Origin: Halobacteriales archaeon QS_6_71_20
GTDB taxonomy: Archaea; Halobacteriota; Halobacteria; Halobacteriales; Haloferacaceae
Assembly (NCBI GenBank): GCA_003020945.1
Contig: PXRU01000010.1
Span: 62,001 to 126,000 of the forward strand
Direction: 5' to 3'
DNA length: 64,000 nt
In this document: positions 28,913 through 37,984 of the stretch, in pieces
Numbering within the stretch: position 1 is the stretch's first letter
Layout: each line of letters begins with the position of its first letter
Notes under the pieces: model-generated
Told to the model about the DNA's origin: nothing
What the model saw: the letters and a program-made list of their open reading frames with translations, nothing else
Databases searched by the model: none
Translations under genes and position numbers: made by a program

Positions 28913-29751
28913 ACCTCTCCCTCCGACTCCGCGGACGTAAAGCGACGGGTGTTCGCCTCGACGTCGGCGGCGGTCGCGTCGTCGCCGGTGCTGCCACCCG
29001 TGGCGTCGCTGGCGCCGTTTCCTACGCCGTCCGCGTCCATGATCGCCGAGCCGACGAGCAGCCCGTCGGCGCCCGCCTCGCGCATCCGGCGGGCGTCCGC
29101 GGGCGTCGAGACGCCCGACTCGGCGATCAGCGTTACGCGGTCGGGCGCCTCCGGCGCGAGCGACTCGAACGTCGAGAGGTCCACCTCCAGCCGCGCCAGG
29201 TCGCGGTTGTTCACGCCGACGAGGTCGGCGCCGGCCGACAGCGCCGCCGCCAGCTCCGCGCGGGTGTGCACCTCGACGAGCGGCTGGAACCCCCGGTCGC
29301 GGGCCGCCTCGACCAGCTCGGCGAGGTCGTCCTCGACGAACCGCGCGATGAGCAGCACCAGGTCCGCCTCGACGGCATCGAGCTGGTCCTCGCGCACGAG
29401 GAAGTCCTTGCGCAACACGGGCACGTCCACCGCCTCGCGGATCCGACGGAGGCTCCCGACGGAGCCGCCGAAGTGGTCCGGCTCCGTGAGCACCGACAGC
29501 GCGGCCGCGCCGCCCGCGACCATCGACTCCGCGAGGTCGACGGGGTCGTCATCGCGCGTCCCGTCCGTCGTCGGACTCGTCGGCTTCACCTCCGCGATCA
29601 CCGGCACCCGGCCGTCGGACTCGGCCGACTCGAACGCCGCCGGCAGCGACCGCGCGTCGACGGAGACGTGCTCCCCGCTCCCAGACCGCTCGGCGGCCGA
29701 CTCCAGGATGGAGCGCACCGCCGGCGCCAACTCCTCGGATGATGTGTTCAT
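28909..29751 (-). CDS. trpC: Indole-3-glycerol-phosphate synthase
   Basis: 280 residues. TIM barrel that closes the indole ring. Seen: [56 protein letters not shown] and [12 protein letters not shown], each a catalytic or phosphate-site signature. First gene of the overlapping trpCBA operon. The 30-residue C-terminal tail is Asp/Gly/Ala-rich. CTTTTGA is centred about 29 nt upstream, and ATGTACAT/CATCGATG palindromes lie just before the ATG. Confidence 0.96.
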   Translation of the reverse strand: MNTSSEELAPAVRSILESAAERSGSGEHVSVDARSLPAAFESAESDGRVPVIAEVKPTSPTTDGTRDDDPVDLAESMVAGGAAALSVLTEPDHFGGSVGSLRRIREAVDVPVLRKDFLVREDQLDAVEADLVLLIARFVEDDLAELVEAARDRGFQPLVEVHTRAELAAALSAGADLVGVNNRDLARLEVDLSTFESLAPEAPDRVTLIAESGVSTPADARRMREAGADGLLVGSAIMDADGVGNGASDATGGSTGDDATAADVEANTRRFTSAESEGEV

Positions 29752-29766
29752 CTATGTACATCGATG
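29741..29766. promoter_or_regulatory. Dyad sequences at the trpCBA promoter
   Basis: ATGTACAT (29754-29761) and CATCGATG (29759-29766) are perfect palindromes that overlap, and GATGT/ACATC arms bracket the trpC start. Position immediately downstream of the TATA-like box would suit a repressor. Confidence 0.35.
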
Positions 29767-29904
29767 GGTGTATCCGGTCAAAAGAGTTGCGTCGGCGCAG
29801 GCCCCGATGCGGGCGAGAGCGGGACGCCGATACGGGTCGACATCGCCGGTCCCGGCCGACTCGCGCGGGGAGGATTGAAAGGTCGCCGTCGCCTTCGGTC
29901 GCCC

Positions 29905-30384
29905 ATGACTGCGACACCCGGCGACCCCGGCGACACGGGCGTGTTCGGGCGGGCCTACGGCGCGCTGGACCGACCGATCGAGGTCGGCACCGCCGGCGGG
30001 CGGCTAATCTCGCTGTCGTTCCCCGAGTCGCTGCCGGCCGACGCCGCCGGCGACCACCCGATCCTGAACCGCCTCGGCGACTACCTCGACGGCCGGGAGG
30101 ACGAGTTCGCCGACGTCGAGGTCGCCATCACCGTGCCGACCGACCGGCGCTCCGTGCTGGAGGCGGTGCGGAACGTCCCCCACGGCGAGTCGGTCGACCT
30201 CGCCCGCGTGGTGAAGATGACCCCCGACCTTGACCACGATGACGACGGGGACCTGGAGACGGCCCGGACCGCACTCCGGACGAACCCGATCCCGGTCGTC
30301 GTGCCCGACCACCGCGTTATGGGGGTCTCCGGCGCCGCGCCCGAATCGGTCGCCGAGCGCCTGCGGGGGATCGAGCGACTCTGA
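29905..30384 (+). CDS. Alkyltransferase-like (Ogt/MGMT fold) protein lacking the acceptor Cys
   Basis: 159 residues from ATG 29905. The C-terminal half resembles the DNA-binding domain of O6-alkylguanine-DNA alkyltransferases: the helix-turn-helix VPHGESVDLARVVKM and RTNPIPVVVPDHRVMG. The signature PCHRV reads PDHRV, with Asp (about residue 135) where the alkyl-accepting Cys should be. It therefore cannot repair by the standard suicide mechanism. It may bind lesions like the ATL proteins, which flag damage for excision repair, or serve another function. Divergent from trpC. Confidence 0.8.
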   Translation: MTATPGDPGDTGVFGRAYGALDRPIEVGTAGGRLISLSFPESLPADAAGDHPILNRLGDYLDGREDEFADVEVAITVPTDRRSVLEAVRNVPHGESVDLARVVKMTPDLDHDDDGDLETARTALRTNPIPVVVPDHRVMGVSGAAPESVAERLRGIERL

Positions 30385-30490
30385 GTCTCGTCGAGCGAGC
30401 CTGACCCCGAGGGGACGGTCCGAACGGAAGCACAGCGAGCCCCCGACGGCCGATCTGGGCGGCGTCGTGCCGCCGCGACGCCGACGGTCG

Positions 30491-30973
30491 CTACCGGTCC
30501 GAGTAGTCCGGCTGGTCCACGTCGGCCTGTTCGTATCCGGCCTCCTGCCACGCGGTGAACCCGCCCTCGATGTGGGCCACGTCCTCGAACCCCATCTCCC
30601 GGAGCGTGTTCGCCGCCAGCGCCGAGCGGCCCCCCTCGTTGCAGTAGCAGACGAACCGCCGGTCCGTCTCGAAGTAGTCGCGGTAGTACGCCGTCTCGGG
30701 GTCGGCCCAGAACTCCAGCATCCCCCGCGGCGCGTGCGTGTCGCCGGGGATCGCCCCCTCGATCCACCGCTCGCGCACGTCGCGGACGTCGAGAAACACC
30801 GTGTCGCCCTCGCCCGCGTCGTCGCCGCCCTTGTCCTCGCCCGCGTCCTCGGCCCCGTCCGCGCCATCGCGGCCGGCGGCCCACTCCTCGCGGGCCGCCT
30901 CGACGCTCGCCACCTCGACGTGCTTCTCGGCCGCCGCGGCCATCTCCCAGGCGTGCTCGGTTCGGTCGCTCAT
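30491..30973 (-). CDS. Rhodanese-domain protein
   Basis: 160 residues from ATG 30973. An acidic insertion (EDAGEDKGGDDAGEGD) precedes a single rhodanese domain: VFLDVRDVRERWIEGAIPG, active-site Cys111 in the loop CNEGGR, and GFEDVAHIEGGFTAW. Sulfurtransferase or sulfur-carrier role by family. Last gene of a likely lonB-CPBP-rhodanese operon; TTCTTTG at 30997 could give it an extra promoter. Confidence 0.92.
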   Translation of the reverse strand: MSDRTEHAWEMAAAAEKHVEVASVEAAREEWAAGRDGADGAEDAGEDKGGDDAGEGDTVFLDVRDVRERWIEGAIPGDTHAPRGMLEFWADPETAYYRDYFETDRRFVCYCNEGGRSALAANTLREMGFEDVAHIEGGFTAWQEAGYEQADVDQPDYSDR

Positions 30974-31021
30974 GGACGGAAGAGGGCCGGCGCGGGGCAA
31001 AGAACTACCGCCGCCGATGAC

Positions 31022-31870
31022 TCACCGCGCCTCGGGTGCCGCCTCGACGAACTCGAACTCGTGGACGACGAACGTGAGCGCGTTCACGAGGTAGTGGGCG
31101 ACGGCGACCAGCAGGAAGCTCCCCGTGAGGACGAACGCCGCCGCGAGCACGAAGCCGAGCGCGCCCGTGGCCGCGATGCCGGCGCGGCCCTGGGCGCCGT
31201 GGCCGAGCGCGAACGCGACCGACGACCCCGCCGCGAGCAGCCACGGCGAGACGGGAAAGCCCGCCGCGAGCGCGCCGATCAGCGCGGCCCGGAAGAGGAA
31301 CTCCTCGACCAGCGCGACCGTCGGCAGCACCGCGAGCAGCAGCACCGCCCAGCCGGTCGCCGACCCAGGGGCCAGTCGTCCCCGCAACTCCTCGTTCAGG
31401 TCGACGCCGACCCGCTCGGCCAGCCGGCCGGCCGTCTCGCTGCCGACCCACAGCGCGGCGCCGAGGCCGACGCCGAGCGCGAGGCCGTCGGGGGTGATCA
31501 GGGGGGCGAGCCCCAGCGCCGCCGCCGGCACGTCGGCCCACGCCGCGGCGGCGACAAGCAGCGCGCCGAACAGCCCCTGCGAGAGCGCCACGTTCGCCAG
31601 CAGCGCGCCGGCGGAGGTCCCCGCGGCCGCCTCCCGCTCGGCGACGGCGCTGCGCTCGGGCGCGCCGACCCGGCGGTCGCGGTCGGCCGGATGCGTCGGC
31701 GTGGGCGCGGCCCCGGCGCCGGCGTCCTCCGGGCGGCCGAGCGGGTCGCGGTCGTCGGGAGCCGGCGTCGGCTCGGCGGGCGAGAATCGGGCCTGCGAGA
31801 GCCGAGCGAGGCCGAGCAACAGCGCGAGGACGACGCCGGTCAGCGCCGCGAACGCCGTCCAGCGCGTCAC
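31022..31870 (-). CDS. CPBP-family intramembrane metalloprotease
   Basis: 282 residues, multi-helix membrane protein. CAAX protease/bacteriocin-processing (CPBP) motifs are all present: EExxxR in VALVEEFLFRAAL, the His of SSVAFALGHGAQG, and HxxxN in AVAHYLVNAL. The first helix is followed by a 60-residue Pro/Ala/Asp-rich loop. Twelve bases after the lonB stop, so co-transcribed with it. Type II CAAX-like cleavage in the membrane is by family; the substrate is unknown. Confidence 0.9.
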   Translation of the reverse strand: MTRWTAFAALTGVVLALLLGLARLSQARFSPAEPTPAPDDRDPLGRPEDAGAGAAPTPTHPADRDRRVGAPERSAVAEREAAAGTSAGALLANVALSQGLFGALLVAAAAWADVPAAALGLAPLITPDGLALGVGLGAALWVGSETAGRLAERVGVDLNEELRGRLAPGSATGWAVLLLAVLPTVALVEEFLFRAALIGALAAGFPVSPWLLAAGSSVAFALGHGAQGRAGIAATGALGFVLAAAFVLTGSFLLVAVAHYLVNALTFVVHEFEFVEAAPEAR

Positions 31871-31882
31871 TGTCGTCCGTCG

Positions 31883-34003
31883 TTACTGCGGGCTGGGGCT
31901 GGTCGGGCCGGCGGCGCCCTCGCCCGTCTTCTCCAGCGCGGAGCCGGTGATGCTCTTGAGGCGCGCGACCAGCGAGTCCTTCTCGGCCTCGCCCTCCAGC
32001 GCGATGTCGAGCACCTCCGAGATGTGTTCGACCGGGACGACCTCGATCATCTCCTTGTACTCGTCCTCGATCATCACGTCCTGCTCGTTCGCCTTCGGGA
32101 TGATGACGCGGCTACAGCCGGACTTCGCGGCCGCCTCGATCTTGTGGGTGACGCCGCCGACCGGGAGCACGTCGCCCCGCACCGACAGCGAGCCCGTCAT
32201 CGCGAGGTTCTGGTCGACGCCGACGTCCTCCAGCGCGGAGATGACGGCGGTGGCGACTGTGATCGACGCCGAGTCGCCGTCCACGCCCTGCTGGCCCGTC
32301 TGGACGAACTGGATGTGGATGTCCTTCTCGGTGATGTCCTCGTCGGAGAACTTCTTGATGATCGCCGAGACGTTCTGGACGGCCTCCTCGGCCATCTCTT
32401 GGAGCTGGCCGGTGGCGATCACTTGGCCGGGCCCCTGCGAGGGGGTGACCTCGGCCATGACCGGGAGCATGATCCCCGAGTCCTCGCCCATGACGGCGAG
32501 CCCGTTCACGCGGCCGACCTGGTAGCCGTCGGCGACTTGGAGCTCGTAGTCCTTCCGGCGCTCGATGTAGTCGTCGGCGAGCTGCTGCTCGATGGAGCGC
32601 GACCGCCCCTTCGCCTCCAGCACGTGCTCGCGGCCGACGAACTCGGCGTTCTCGGAGCGAGCGATGTCGCCCGATACCCGGACAAGCCCGCCCAGGTTCC
32701 GCAGTTCGAGCGTGAGGTGGCCCTTCCGGCCCGCGCGGCGGCGGGCTTCGAGGATGATCTCCTCGATGGCCGCCGTCTCGAAGGAGGGGAGCCGGCCGTC
32801 CTTCGCGACCTCCTGGGCCACGAAGCGGGCGTACTTGCGGCGCATCTCGGGGGTGTCGTCGATGGTGTCGTCCATGTACACCTCGTAGCCGTACCCCTTG
32901 ATGCGCGAGCGCAGCGCCGGGTGCATGTTCTCCATCGCGTCGAGGTTCCCCGCCGCGATCATGATGAAGTCCGTCGGCACGGGCTCCGTCTGCACCATCG
33001 CGCCCGAGGAGCGCTCGGACTGCCCGGTGATCGAGAACTCGCCCTCCTGGATCGCGGTCATCAGCTTCTGCTGGGACCGGATGTCGAGGGTGTTGATCTC
33101 GTCGACGAACAGCACGCCCTTGTTCGCCTTGTGGATCGCGCCGGCCTCGACGCGGTCGTGGCTCGGCGTCTCCATCCCGCCCGACTGGAACGGGTCGTGG
33201 CGGACGTCGCCCAGCATCGCGCCGGCGTGGGCGCCGGTCGCGTCCTCGAACGGCGCCGACTGCTCGTCGGCGTTGTTGACGAGGAGGTTCGGGATCATCG
33301 AGTCGGAGCCGCGGGAGCCGTAGCGGAAGGCGAGATAGATGATACCCGCCGCGAGGATGCCCAGCAGGACGTTGCTCACGACCAGCAGCGAGTAGCCGAG
33401 GACGACGGCGATGATGATCCACATGAGGAAGCTGCGCATCTGGTTGCGCTTCCGGGCCTCCTCCTTGTGGGCCTCGACGATCTGCTCGCCCTTGCCCGCC
33501 GGCACCGTCCGAACCTTCGGGTTGTTGCCGTCGTCGGGGTTGTGGTACACGAGCACGTCCTGCAGCTCCTCCTTCGGGAGGAGCTCGGACATCGCCTTCG
33601 CCAGCATCGACTTGCCCGTCCCGGGCGAGCCGATCATCATCACGTGGCGCCGCTGCTTGGCCGCCTTCATCACCACGTCGCGGGCGTGTTCCTGCCCGAT
33701 GACCTGGTCGACGAGACGGTCCGGTACCGCGATGTCGTCGGTGGAGTCGATCTCGAGGCCGCCCAGGAGGTGGTCCTCGGCGATCTCCTCGTCGATCTCG
33801 GCGTCGATCTCGACGTCGCTGCCCAGGTCGTCGATGTCGGCGTCCCGGTCGGAGGGGTCGTTCGACGCCCCGACCGACCGGCCGCCGGTCGGCTCCGCGG
33901 GCGGCCCGCCGCCGCCGTTCGACTCGGGGTCGTCGACGACGTGGACGCCCTCTGGGTCCGTCGCGTCCTCGCCGTCCCGGCTGTCGTTTCGGTCGTTGCT
34001 CAT
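31883..34003 (-). CDS. lonB: Membrane-bound ATP-dependent protease LonB
   Basis: 706 residues. AAA+ domain with Walker A GSPGTGKSMLAKAM (near 125) interrupted by the archaeal LonB membrane insertion (two helices, FLMWIIIAVVLGYSLLVVS and VLLGILAAGIIYLAF), then Walker B LFVDEINTL. C-terminal protease with catalytic Ser in GDSASITVA (near 575) and Lys in VTHKIEAA (near 619). The acidic N-terminus (DRNDSRDGEDATDPEG) is halophile-specific. Known as an essential haloarchaeal protease that controls membrane lipid/carotenoid balance; not directly visible here. Confidence 0.96.
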   Translation of the reverse strand: MSNDRNDSRDGEDATDPEGVHVVDDPESNGGGGPPAEPTGGRSVGASNDPSDRDADIDDLGSDVEIDAEIDEEIAEDHLLGGLEIDSTDDIAVPDRLVDQVIGQEHARDVVMKAAKQRRHVMMIGSPGTGKSMLAKAMSELLPKEELQDVLVYHNPDDGNNPKVRTVPAGKGEQIVEAHKEEARKRNQMRSFLMWIIIAVVLGYSLLVVSNVLLGILAAGIIYLAFRYGSRGSDSMIPNLLVNNADEQSAPFEDATGAHAGAMLGDVRHDPFQSGGMETPSHDRVEAGAIHKANKGVLFVDEINTLDIRSQQKLMTAIQEGEFSITGQSERSSGAMVQTEPVPTDFIMIAAGNLDAMENMHPALRSRIKGYGYEVYMDDTIDDTPEMRRKYARFVAQEVAKDGRLPSFETAAIEEIILEARRRAGRKGHLTLELRNLGGLVRVSGDIARSENAEFVGREHVLEAKGRSRSIEQQLADDYIERRKDYELQVADGYQVGRVNGLAVMGEDSGIMLPVMAEVTPSQGPGQVIATGQLQEMAEEAVQNVSAIIKKFSDEDITEKDIHIQFVQTGQQGVDGDSASITVATAVISALEDVGVDQNLAMTGSLSVRGDVLPVGGVTHKIEAAAKSGCSRVIIPKANEQDVMIEDEYKEMIEVVPVEHISEVLDIALEGEAEKDSLVARLKSITGSALEKTGEGAAGPTSPSPQ

Positions 34004-34036
34004 AGAACGTCGCTACCGGGAGACAGGGGGCCTCGA

Positions 34037-34046
34037 TTCATATACT
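34037..34046 (-). promoter_or_regulatory. TATA box of the lonB operon
   Basis: AGTATATGAA on the minus strand, 39 nt before the lonB ATG; implies a short leader of about 12 nt. Confidence 0.6.
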
Positions 34047-34139
34047 TTCTCCCCCCGGGCGACCCGTGCGCGTGAACGCGAACGGCCGAGATGCCCCCCT
34101 GATACGGCCGAATTCGGCCGCCGCCCCGACCCGCGGAGC

Positions 34140-34147
34140 TTTTAAAC
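34140..34147 (+). promoter_or_regulatory. TATA box of nadM
   Basis: TTTTAAAC, centred 27 nt before ATG 34170. Confidence 0.6.
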
Positions 34148-34169
34148 TCGGCGGAGGATACGTGTCCGT

Positions 34170-34730
34170 ATGCGGGGGTTCTATATCGGGCGGTTCCAGC
34201 CCTATCACGACGGTCACCACCACATGGTCGAGGAGATCGCCGGGGAGGTGGACGAGCTCGTCCTCGGCATCGGCTCGGCCGGCGACTCCCACACCCGGCA
34301 CAATCCGTTCACGGCGGGCGAGCGCGTCATGATGGTGACGAAGTCGGTCGCGGAGTTCGACCTCACCACCTACGTCGTCCCCATCGAGGACCTGGAGCGC
34401 AACTCCGTGTGGGTGAGCCACGTCCGGTCCATGTCGCCGCAGTTCGACGTGGCCTACTCCAATAACCCCCTCGTCGTCCGCCTGTTCGAGGAGGCGGGCG
34501 TGGAAGTGCGCTCCTCGCCGATGTTCCGGCGCGAGGTGCTGGAGGGGAACGAACTCCGCGAGCGGATGATCCGCGACGAGCGATGGCGCGAGCTCGTCCC
34601 GGACGCGGTCGAGACGGTGATCGCCGAGATCGACGGCGTCGACCGCATCCGGCAGGTGGCCTCCTCGGACGCGAACGGCGACGACCGCGCCGCGGTCGGC
34701 GTCGGCGACGCCGCGCCCGACCCGGAGTGA
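34170..34730 (+). CDS. nadM: Nicotinamide-nucleotide adenylyltransferase
   Basis: 186 residues. Joins NMN and ATP to make NAD. Nucleotidyltransferase signature GRFQPYHDGHHHMV (H-x-G-H), then GIGSAGDSHTRHNPFTAGER and the C-terminal EGNELRERMI, which corresponds to the second ATP site. An acidic tail of about 25 residues follows the catalytic domain. Seven bases before the SAM-hydrolase-type gene, so probably an operon. Confidence 0.94.
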   Translation: MRGFYIGRFQPYHDGHHHMVEEIAGEVDELVLGIGSAGDSHTRHNPFTAGERVMMVTKSVAEFDLTTYVVPIEDLERNSVWVSHVRSMSPQFDVAYSNNPLVVRLFEEAGVEVRSSPMFRREVLEGNELRERMIRDERWRELVPDAVETVIAEIDGVDRIRQVASSDANGDDRAAVGVGDAAPDPE

Positions 34731-34737
34731 TCCCTCC

Positions 34738-35547
34738 GTGTTGACGCTCGCCACCGACTTCGGCTCGCCGTACCCCGCCGCGATGAAGGGCGTCCTCCGC
34801 TCGCGGGGCGTCGCCGACCTCGTCGACGTGTCCCACGACCTCCCGCAGGGCGACCCCCGCGCGGCCGCCTTCTGGCTCCGGTTCGTCCTGCCGGAGTTCC
34901 CGTCGGGCGTCCACCTCGTCGTCGTCGACCCCGGCGTCGGCACCGACCGCTCGGCCGTCTGCGTGCGCGCCGGCGACCACGCGCTCGTCGGCCCGGACAA
35001 CGGCTGTCTCCTCCCCCCGGCCCGGGCGCTCGCGGGCGCCGACGGCGAGGTGGAGGTGTTCGCGGTCTCGGAGGGCGATCCCCGCTCCAGCACGTTCCAC
35101 GGGCGCGACGTGTTCGCGCCCGCCGCCGCCCGCGTCCACGAGGCCGGCGTCGACGCCGTCGGCGAGTTGGACGGCTTCGCCCGGACCGACGACTACGACG
35201 ACTACCGACTCCCGGACCCCCGGGTCAAGGCGGCGCGCGCGTCGGGCGAGGTGTTGGTCGTTGACGACTTCGGCAACGCGATCACGAACGTCCCGGGCGA
35301 GTTCCTCGACGGCCGGGTCGGCGAGGCGGTCGCGGTGGAGACGGCCACCGGCCGACACGAGGTGTCCGTGGTCGAGACGTTCGCGGACGTGGACAGACAC
35401 GACCCGCTGGTCACCGTCGGGAGCCACGGCTACGTCGAGTGCGACGCGAACCAGGGGCGCGGCGACGAGGCGTTCGACGTCGCGCCGGGACGCGCGGTGA
35501 CGCTGTCGTTCGAGGCGTCGGCGGACGCGACCGTGCCCGACCTCTGA
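34738..35547 (+). CDS. SAM hydrolase (SAM hydroxide adenosyltransferase, DUF62 family)
   Basis: 269 residues from GTG 34738. Family motifs in order: LATDFGS, VDVSHDLPQGD, VVVDPGVGTDR, VGPDNG, TFHGRDVFAPAAA and DDFGNAITN. Members cleave S-adenosylmethionine with water to adenosine and methionine and are widespread in archaea. Transcribed right after nadM, linking two adenosine-containing metabolites, though no direct pathway link is shown. Confidence 0.92.
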   Translation: MLTLATDFGSPYPAAMKGVLRSRGVADLVDVSHDLPQGDPRAAAFWLRFVLPEFPSGVHLVVVDPGVGTDRSAVCVRAGDHALVGPDNGCLLPPARALAGADGEVEVFAVSEGDPRSSTFHGRDVFAPAAARVHEAGVDAVGELDGFARTDDYDDYRLPDPRVKAARASGEVLVVDDFGNAITNVPGEFLDGRVGEAVAVETATGRHEVSVVETFADVDRHDPLVTVGSHGYVECDANQGRGDEAFDVAPGRAVTLSFEASADATVPDL

Positions 35548-35663
35548 CCGCGGCGGGCGACCGGGTGACCGGGCGACTCCCGACGTACCGGTCCGCGAGG
35601 GGTCGTCCCGGCGGCCGAGAGACTGCAACACTCAATACACGGGGGTCGCTGCGGTGTGGTAGG

Positions 35664-36497
35664 ATGCTCGAACTGGAGCACGGGTTCCGCGCCGTCGACG
35701 TCCACGCCCGGCTCGACCCCGACGAGGGCGCGGTCGTCGCCTCGCGGGGTCGGGCGATATCGCCCGAACGGCTCCGGCGCGAGATGCACCAGGCCGGCGT
35801 CGTGCGCGCGGCGGTGTCGCCCGGCCCCCGCCCCGCCGGGGAGGGGTACCTCCGCGCGAACAACGCCGTCGCGCGGCTCTCGGTCGACCGACCGTTCTGT
35901 GCGATGGCGCGGCTCGACGGGCCGCGGGACCCCCGCGACTCCCCGGTGTCGCGGCTGCGGAACCTCGCGGCCGCGCCCGCCGACCACCACACCGACCCCG
36001 GCGACGTGGAGCAGTACGCCTACGACAGCCGGCTCCACGGCTTCGTGCTCGACCCCGCGAACGACGGCCTGCCGACGGCGGAGACGCTGGAGCAGGTCGC
36101 GGCGGCGGGCGAACCCGTGCTCGTCCACGCCGGCCGGGCGTTCCCGCCGGACGCGGTCGCGGAGACGCTGCTGCGGTACGACTTCCCGGTGATCCTCTCG
36201 TCGTTCGGCGGCTTCCCGCTGGACCGCGAGCTGATGACGGCGGCGCTGTCGGCGCTCGACGACCACGACGACCTCTACCTCGACACCGCGTTCGTCCGCT
36301 ACCGGGACGTGCTCGAACGCGGCCTCCGGGAGCACCCCGACCGGATCCTGTTCGGCTCCGGAGCGCCCGACACACACCCGGACGTGGGCGTGATGGAACT
36401 GCTCACGCTGGACGTGCCGGAGGACCTCATGGACCGCGCGCTGTCGAAGAACGCCGCGCGCGTCGTCGAGGGACTCGCGCCCGGAGCCGACGCCTGA
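35664..36497 (+). CDS. Amidohydrolase/TatD-like metal-dependent hydrolase
   Basis: 277 residues from ATG 35664. TIM-barrel hydrolase pattern: AVDVHARL near the N-terminus, HGFVLDPANDGLP, PVLVHAGRAFPP, ILSSFGGFP, DLYLDTAF and ILFGSGAPDTHPD, where the last Asp is typically a metal ligand. The first metal site reads D-x-H-A and not H-x-H. CAATACA is centred 28 nt upstream. Substrate unknown. Confidence 0.82.
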   Translation: MLELEHGFRAVDVHARLDPDEGAVVASRGRAISPERLRREMHQAGVVRAAVSPGPRPAGEGYLRANNAVARLSVDRPFCAMARLDGPRDPRDSPVSRLRNLAAAPADHHTDPGDVEQYAYDSRLHGFVLDPANDGLPTAETLEQVAAAGEPVLVHAGRAFPPDAVAETLLRYDFPVILSSFGGFPLDRELMTAALSALDDHDDLYLDTAFVRYRDVLERGLREHPDRILFGSGAPDTHPDVGVMELLTLDVPEDLMDRALSKNAARVVEGLAPGADA

Positions 36498-36537
36498 CGC
36501 TCCTCGGCCGCGCTCGCGCCCGCGCCTGCCCCGTCGG

Positions 36538-37449
36538 TCAGTCCCGTCGGTCGTACCGCGCCACCGCCCGGTCGGTTCGCACCGAGACGCCGTTGGGGTT
36601 CCGCTTCGGGGAGCGGTCCCTCGCCCGCGCCACCAGTCCGTCCGACATGCCCGCGGAGATGCCCCGCACGATGTCGCGTCCGTTGCCCGCCCACGAGGTG
36701 GGCGTCGCGTCACCCCCGAGGACGTCCCGCAGCGCGCCGACGGCGTCGCCGCCGGCGTGTCCCAGCGTCCGGCGGACGACCGTGGGTCGGACGCCGTAGT
36801 TCTTCGTGAGCCGGTACGCCAGCGCGCGGTACTTCCAGCCCAGATCGCGGGTCTCGACGCCGCCGTCGGTCGCCTCGGTTCGCCGGCGGGCCGCCACCTC
36901 GGGGTGCCACTCCACCTCGACGTCCATGCCGGCGAGGCGGTGGGCCGTGTCGCGGGCGCCGCCGGTCTCCAGGTACTCGTCGAAGCCGTCGAGGTCGTCC
37001 AGCACCGACCGGTCGAACACGACGTTCCGCCCGTTGAAGTACGACACCTCGCGGTCGACGATCCGGCGGCGCTCGGGGCCGTCGCTCGTCGTCCCGCCCC
37101 TCACGCTCCGGCGCAGCGGCCCGGTGATGACCGCGGCGCCGTCGGTCAGCGCCCCGCGGACGCCGTCGAGCCAGCCAGTCTCGACTCGGTGGTCGAAGCC
37201 GACGAACCCGACCGCCTCGCCGGTCGCGACCTCGATGCCGGCGTTCCGGGCGACGTTCACGTTGCGCGCCGCGATCTCGACGAGGACGTCCACGTCGTTG
37301 CGCTCGCGCACCATTCCGGTGGTGCCGTCGGTGGAGGGGCCGTTCACGACGACCACCTCCGCCCCGGGCGCGACCGACGCGAGCGCGTCGAGGCTGGCCG
37401 CCAGCCGCTCGCGCCCGTTGAGCGTCGGGACGACCACCGAGAGATCCAT
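36538..37449 (-). CDS. Family 2 glycosyltransferase
   Basis: 303 residues from ATG 37449 (MDLSVVVPTLNGRERLAASL). GT-A fold with VVVNGPSTDGTTGMVRE, RNVNVARNAGIEVATG and GFDHRVETGWL standing for the DxD region, then NGRNVVFDRSVLDDLDGFDEYLETG. Resembles haloarchaeal N-glycosylation/surface-glycan transferases, but no other glycan genes are near. The long basic C-terminus (RARDRSPKRNP) may contact the membrane. Confidence 0.88.
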   Translation of the reverse strand: MDLSVVVPTLNGRERLAASLDALASVAPGAEVVVVNGPSTDGTTGMVRERNDVDVLVEIAARNVNVARNAGIEVATGEAVGFVGFDHRVETGWLDGVRGALTDGAAVITGPLRRSVRGGTTSDGPERRRIVDREVSYFNGRNVVFDRSVLDDLDGFDEYLETGGARDTAHRLAGMDVEVEWHPEVAARRRTEATDGGVETRDLGWKYRALAYRLTKNYGVRPTVVRRTLGHAGGDAVGALRDVLGGDATPTSWAGNGRDIVRGISAGMSDGLVARARDRSPKRNPNGVSVRTDRAVARYDRRD

Positions 37450-37470
37450 ACTCTTGCGTCTCGGTTGGAA

Positions 37471-37480
37471 CACTTAAAAC
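37471..37480 (-). promoter_or_regulatory. TATA box of the glycosyltransferase
   Basis: GTTTTAAGTG on the minus strand, centred about 26 nt before ATG 37449. Confidence 0.6.
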
Positions 37481-37645
37481 GGGGGTTTCGCTCCGGTCGT
37501 GTGGATCGCCCGAACAGTCGTCGAGACGGCCGCAAGCGGTTCGGAGCCGCTGCTGGGCCGGCGGATCTCGGGTGATCGGGGGCGGGGCGTCGCCGGGGCG
37601 TCAGTCGATTCCTCCTCGGAGGTCACCGGTTCGGTAGTAACGACG

Positions 37646-37918
37646 TTACCGGTTCAGGTAGTAGACCTGTTTACGCGCGTCCTTGAACGAGTAGCGCGAG
37701 CCGACCAGCTCCTGCTCCTCCAGCCGGTTGAGCGCGTAGCGGACGGTGCGGTCGGGGAGCAGCGACTCCTCGGCGAGCTGTCCCTGCGAGAGCGGGGCGT
37801 CGCCCTCCAGGACTTTCGCGACGAGCTTCGCGCTCGGGGGGAGGTCGCCGAGGCGGTCGCGGTATTCGGCGTCGGTGAGCGCGTCTGCGGCGTCGGGGTC
37901 CGCGGTACTGGTGCTCAT
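37646..37918 (-). CDS. Small winged-helix regulator, copy 2
   Basis: 90 residues, a paralogue of 20749-21018: same LPPSAKLVAKVLE start, LLPDRTVRYALNRLEE recognition helix and SRYSFKDARKQVYYL wing. Divergent from the PPOX pseudogene. CTTTACC is centred about 28 nt upstream of the ATG. Confidence 0.88.
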   Translation of the reverse strand: MSTSTADPDAADALTDAEYRDRLGDLPPSAKLVAKVLEGDAPLSQGQLAEESLLPDRTVRYALNRLEEQELVGSRYSFKDARKQVYYLNR

Positions 37919-37984
37919 ACCCCGTCTGACCCGGTGAGCGGTGGTAAAGGTTGCCTCAATACAAGTCCAACTCGTGGATATCCC

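Noticed and set aside
30230-34075. 1281-residue plus-strand ORF
   Set aside because: Antisense of lonB, CPBP and rhodanese genes whose domains are intact on the other strand.
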